This document shows, one piece after another, positions 4,513 to 5,706 of a stretch of DNA of 5,706 bases. The notes below the pieces were generated by a model. That model did not search any database. It had not been told where the DNA came from and saw only the letters and a program-made list of their open reading frames with translations. The position numbers were made by a program, and so were the translations under genes. Source of the DNA: DATKCA01 sp035544675 (lineage in GTDB: Bacteria > Acidobacteriota > Thermoanaerobaculia > Gp7-AA8); contig DATKCA010000093.1 in assembly GCA_035544675.1 (NCBI GenBank), positions 1 to 5,706 of the forward strand, written 5' to 3'. Each line of letters opens with the position of its first letter. The stretch's first letter is position 1.

Positions 4513-4989
4513 CTACGCGTCGCCCGAGGGGCCGTAGATCTGCGGCACCTTCCCGCCCATGGGGCGGATGTAGGTGCTGATCTGCCCGCGGTGGTGAATC
4601 AGGTCGAGCAGGAAGCTCCAGAGAATGTTGCCGACGCTGTTGCTCATGACCGTCTTGCCGCCCGCCAGGATCTTCGCCGGCCCGCCGTACTTGGCCTCGT
4701 CGAGGTCCTTCAGCCGCTTGCGCAGCTCCTGGGCCGACTTCTCCCACTCCGCCACGATGGCGTCGAGCGTGGCCGGCTTCTCACGGGGCTGGTAGTGGAT
4801 CTCGCCGCTGTCGATGAGGTCCGAGAGCATGCCGTGCTCGATCACCATCTGCCAGGCCAGGTCGCCGGCGCTCGATGAGCGTTCGTGCGGCCGGTAATCG
4901 AGTTTGTCGGCGGGCAGTGCCCGCAGCACCCTCGCGAAGGTCGGCTGCTCGGACTCCCATCGCTCGACGAAGAACTCCGGAATGTTCAT
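4513..4989 (-). CDS. DinB/YfiT-like four-helix-bundle protein
   Basis: A 158-residue protein of the DinB/YfiT-like superfamily, small four-helix-bundle proteins that usually bind a divalent metal through conserved histidines. Some members are thiol transferases or isomerases; many are stress-linked and uncharacterised. MNIPEFFVERWESEQPTFAR starts helix 1. LAWQMVIEHGMLSDLI contains H52, the usual helix-2 ligand. The C-terminal signature LLDLIHHRGQISTYIRPMGG holds H132 and H133. Many relatives have another His five residues before the Arg of HHRGQ; here that place is D129, so the metal site may be His/His/Asp or altered. The ending KVPQIYGPSGDA is typical of a common environmental subfamily. 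The start at 4989 has AGGGAG on the minus strand (5003-4998) 8 nt upstream. It ends in TAG and converges on the DUF1028 gene. Its start lies 18 bp from the divergent EEP gene. It is not the DNA polymerase IV also named DinB. Confidence 0.95.
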   Translation of the reverse strand: MNIPEFFVERWESEQPTFARVLRALPADKLDYRPHERSSSAGDLAWQMVIEHGMLSDLIDSGEIHYQPREKPATLDAIVAEWEKSAQELRKRLKDLDEAKYGGPAKILAGGKTVMSNSVGNILWSFLLDLIHHRGQISTYIRPMGGKVPQIYGPSGDA

Positions 4990-4994
4990 ACAAT
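4964..4994 (+). promoter_or_regulatory. Possible promoter for the EEP lipoprotein gene inside the DinB 5' end
   Basis: TACAAT (4989-4994) is a five-of-six -10 box just ahead of the EEP start, and TCGACG (4964-4969) is a four-of-six -35 match with a long 19-bp spacer. Initiation would fall near 5001, leaving a very short leader before ATG 5008. The -10 box overlaps the DinB start codon on the other strand, so transcription of the two genes would interfere. Weak support. Confidence 0.2.
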
Positions 4995-5007
4995 GCTCTC
5001 CCTGCTC

Positions 5008-5706
5008 ATGAAGTCGCGTGTACTCCTGGTCATCTTATTACTGGGCTGCTCGTCGGCGAGCACGCCGCCGGGCGAAATCCGCGTGCTGGTCTACAACATT
5101 CACGCGGGACGCGACGCCGCCGGCGTGGACAACCTGGTGCGGGTGACGGACCTGATCCGGTCCACCGGTGCCGATCTCGTGCTCCTCCAGGAGGTCGACC
5201 GCGGCACGACGCGCTCCGGCAACGTCGATCAGCTGGCGCGGCTCGAGGAGCTCACCGGGCTGCGCGGCGTCTTCGGCAAGTCGCTCGACTACCAGGGCGG
5301 CCAGTACGGGATCGCCGTGCTCTCGCGGTGGCCGATTCGCGCGCATCGGATCGTGCCGCTGCCGAACGAGCCGCCGCAGCCGCGCGCGGGCGGCGCGATC
5401 GAGCCGCGGATCGCGCTGGAGATCGAGACGAACGGGATGAAGGTCGTCAACACGCATCTCGACGCCTCGCGCGAGGAAACGTACCGCCTCCAGGAGGTCG
5501 ACCATCTTCTCCCGGCGATCGTTTCCGCGGACCTCATCGGCGGCGACTTCAACGCCGAGCCGCAGAGCACCGTTCTCGAGCGGGTCCTCGCGTCCGGCCT
5601 GCGCGACGCGTGGGCGCTCTGCGGAAGCGGTCCCGAGCTGACGTATCCCGACGGCGTGCCGGTCAAGCGCATCGACTACCTGTTCCTGTCGCCGCGGTTC
5701 ACGTGC
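5008..5706 (+). CDS. Endonuclease/exonuclease/phosphatase-family lipoprotein, 3' truncated
   Basis: The frame runs without a stop to the right edge (233 residues visible). MKSRVLLVILLLGCSSAS is a lipoprotein signal with lipobox LLGC (C14). The EEP (DNase I-like metallohydrolase) domain then shows its motifs in order: VLVYNIHAG (N30), ADLVLLQEVD (E62), QYGIAVLSRWPI (100-110), VVNTHLD (H150), GGDFNAEP (D180, N182) and KRIDYLFLS (D223). The last catalytic His (the usual SDH motif) would lie past the window. EEP proteins cleave phosphodiesters in nucleic acids, phospholipids, sphingomyelin or inositol phosphates using Mg2+; the substrate cannot be read from sequence. Anchoring in the envelope points to an extracytoplasmic target. 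An in-frame ATG at 4993 would add MLSLL; 5008 is preferred because it gives a basic n-region, but neither start has a good ribosome site. It is head to head with the DinB gene. Confidence 0.92.
   Translation, partial: MKSRVLLVILLLGCSSASTPPGEIRVLVYNIHAGRDAAGVDNLVRVTDLIRSTGADLVLLQEVDRGTTRSGNVDQLARLEELTGLRGVFGKSLDYQGGQYGIAVLSRWPIRAHRIVPLPNEPPQPRAGGAIEPRIALEIETNGMKVVNTHLDASREETYRLQEVDHLLPAIVSADLIGGDFNAEPQSTVLERVLASGLRDAWALCGSGPELTYPDGVPVKRIDYLFLSPRFTC

Noticed and set aside
5038..5505. 155-codon minus-strand frame at the right end
   Set aside because: It lies antisense to the EEP lipoprotein, which has five ordered catalytic motifs. The shadow looks more gene-like only because the real frame lacks a stop inside the window.

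Overview
The window is G+C-rich, densely packed bacterial chromosome carrying eight genes. Two are cut by the window edges: an SPFH/band-7 gene on the left and an endonuclease/exonuclease/phosphatase (EEP) lipoprotein gene on the right. Gene content (SPFH, small ribbon-helix-helix protein, CPBP protease, Ig/VWA-like protein with YceI, DUF1028, DinB) and two predicted lipoproteins indicate a diderm, probably a soil or sediment organism. Acidobacteriota or a similar lineage is my best guess, but this is inference only: there is no rRNA or marker gene. No RNA genes, insertion sequences, phage genes or CRISPR arrays were seen, and no stretch over 300 bases lacks a gene.

Layout. (1) Bases 1-1608, plus strand: an apparent three-gene operon of SPFH membrane-scaffold protein (left-truncated), a 55-residue ribbon-helix-helix protein, and a CPBP intramembrane protease coupled to it by an ATGA overlap. 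(2) Bases 1590-3547, minus strand: a YceI-family lipoprotein followed by an Ig-like/degenerate-VWA protein coupled through TGATG. The end of this operon overlaps the CPBP gene tail to tail by 19 bp. (3) Bases 3548-3708: a divergent intergenic region with heptamer repeats, a G-quadruplex-type G-run cluster, a C-rich hairpin and a perfect 10-bp inverted repeat enclosing them. (4) Bases 3709-4434, plus strand: an exported DUF1028 protein. (5) Bases 4435-4512: a short convergent spacer with weak hairpins and another heptamer pair. (6) Bases 4513-4989, minus strand: a DinB/YfiT-fold protein. (7) From base 5008, plus strand: an EEP-family lipoprotein, starting head to head with DinB only 18 bp away and running off the right edge.

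Functionally the window leans toward the envelope. The SPFH scaffold and CPBP protease are inner-membrane proteins, the YceI and EEP proteins are predicted lipoproteins, and DUF1028 has a signal peptide. The SPFH-RHH-CPBP cassette and the structured 3611-3694 region are the most worthwhile items to follow up. I see no unambiguous new system such as a defence island, retron or biosynthetic cluster.
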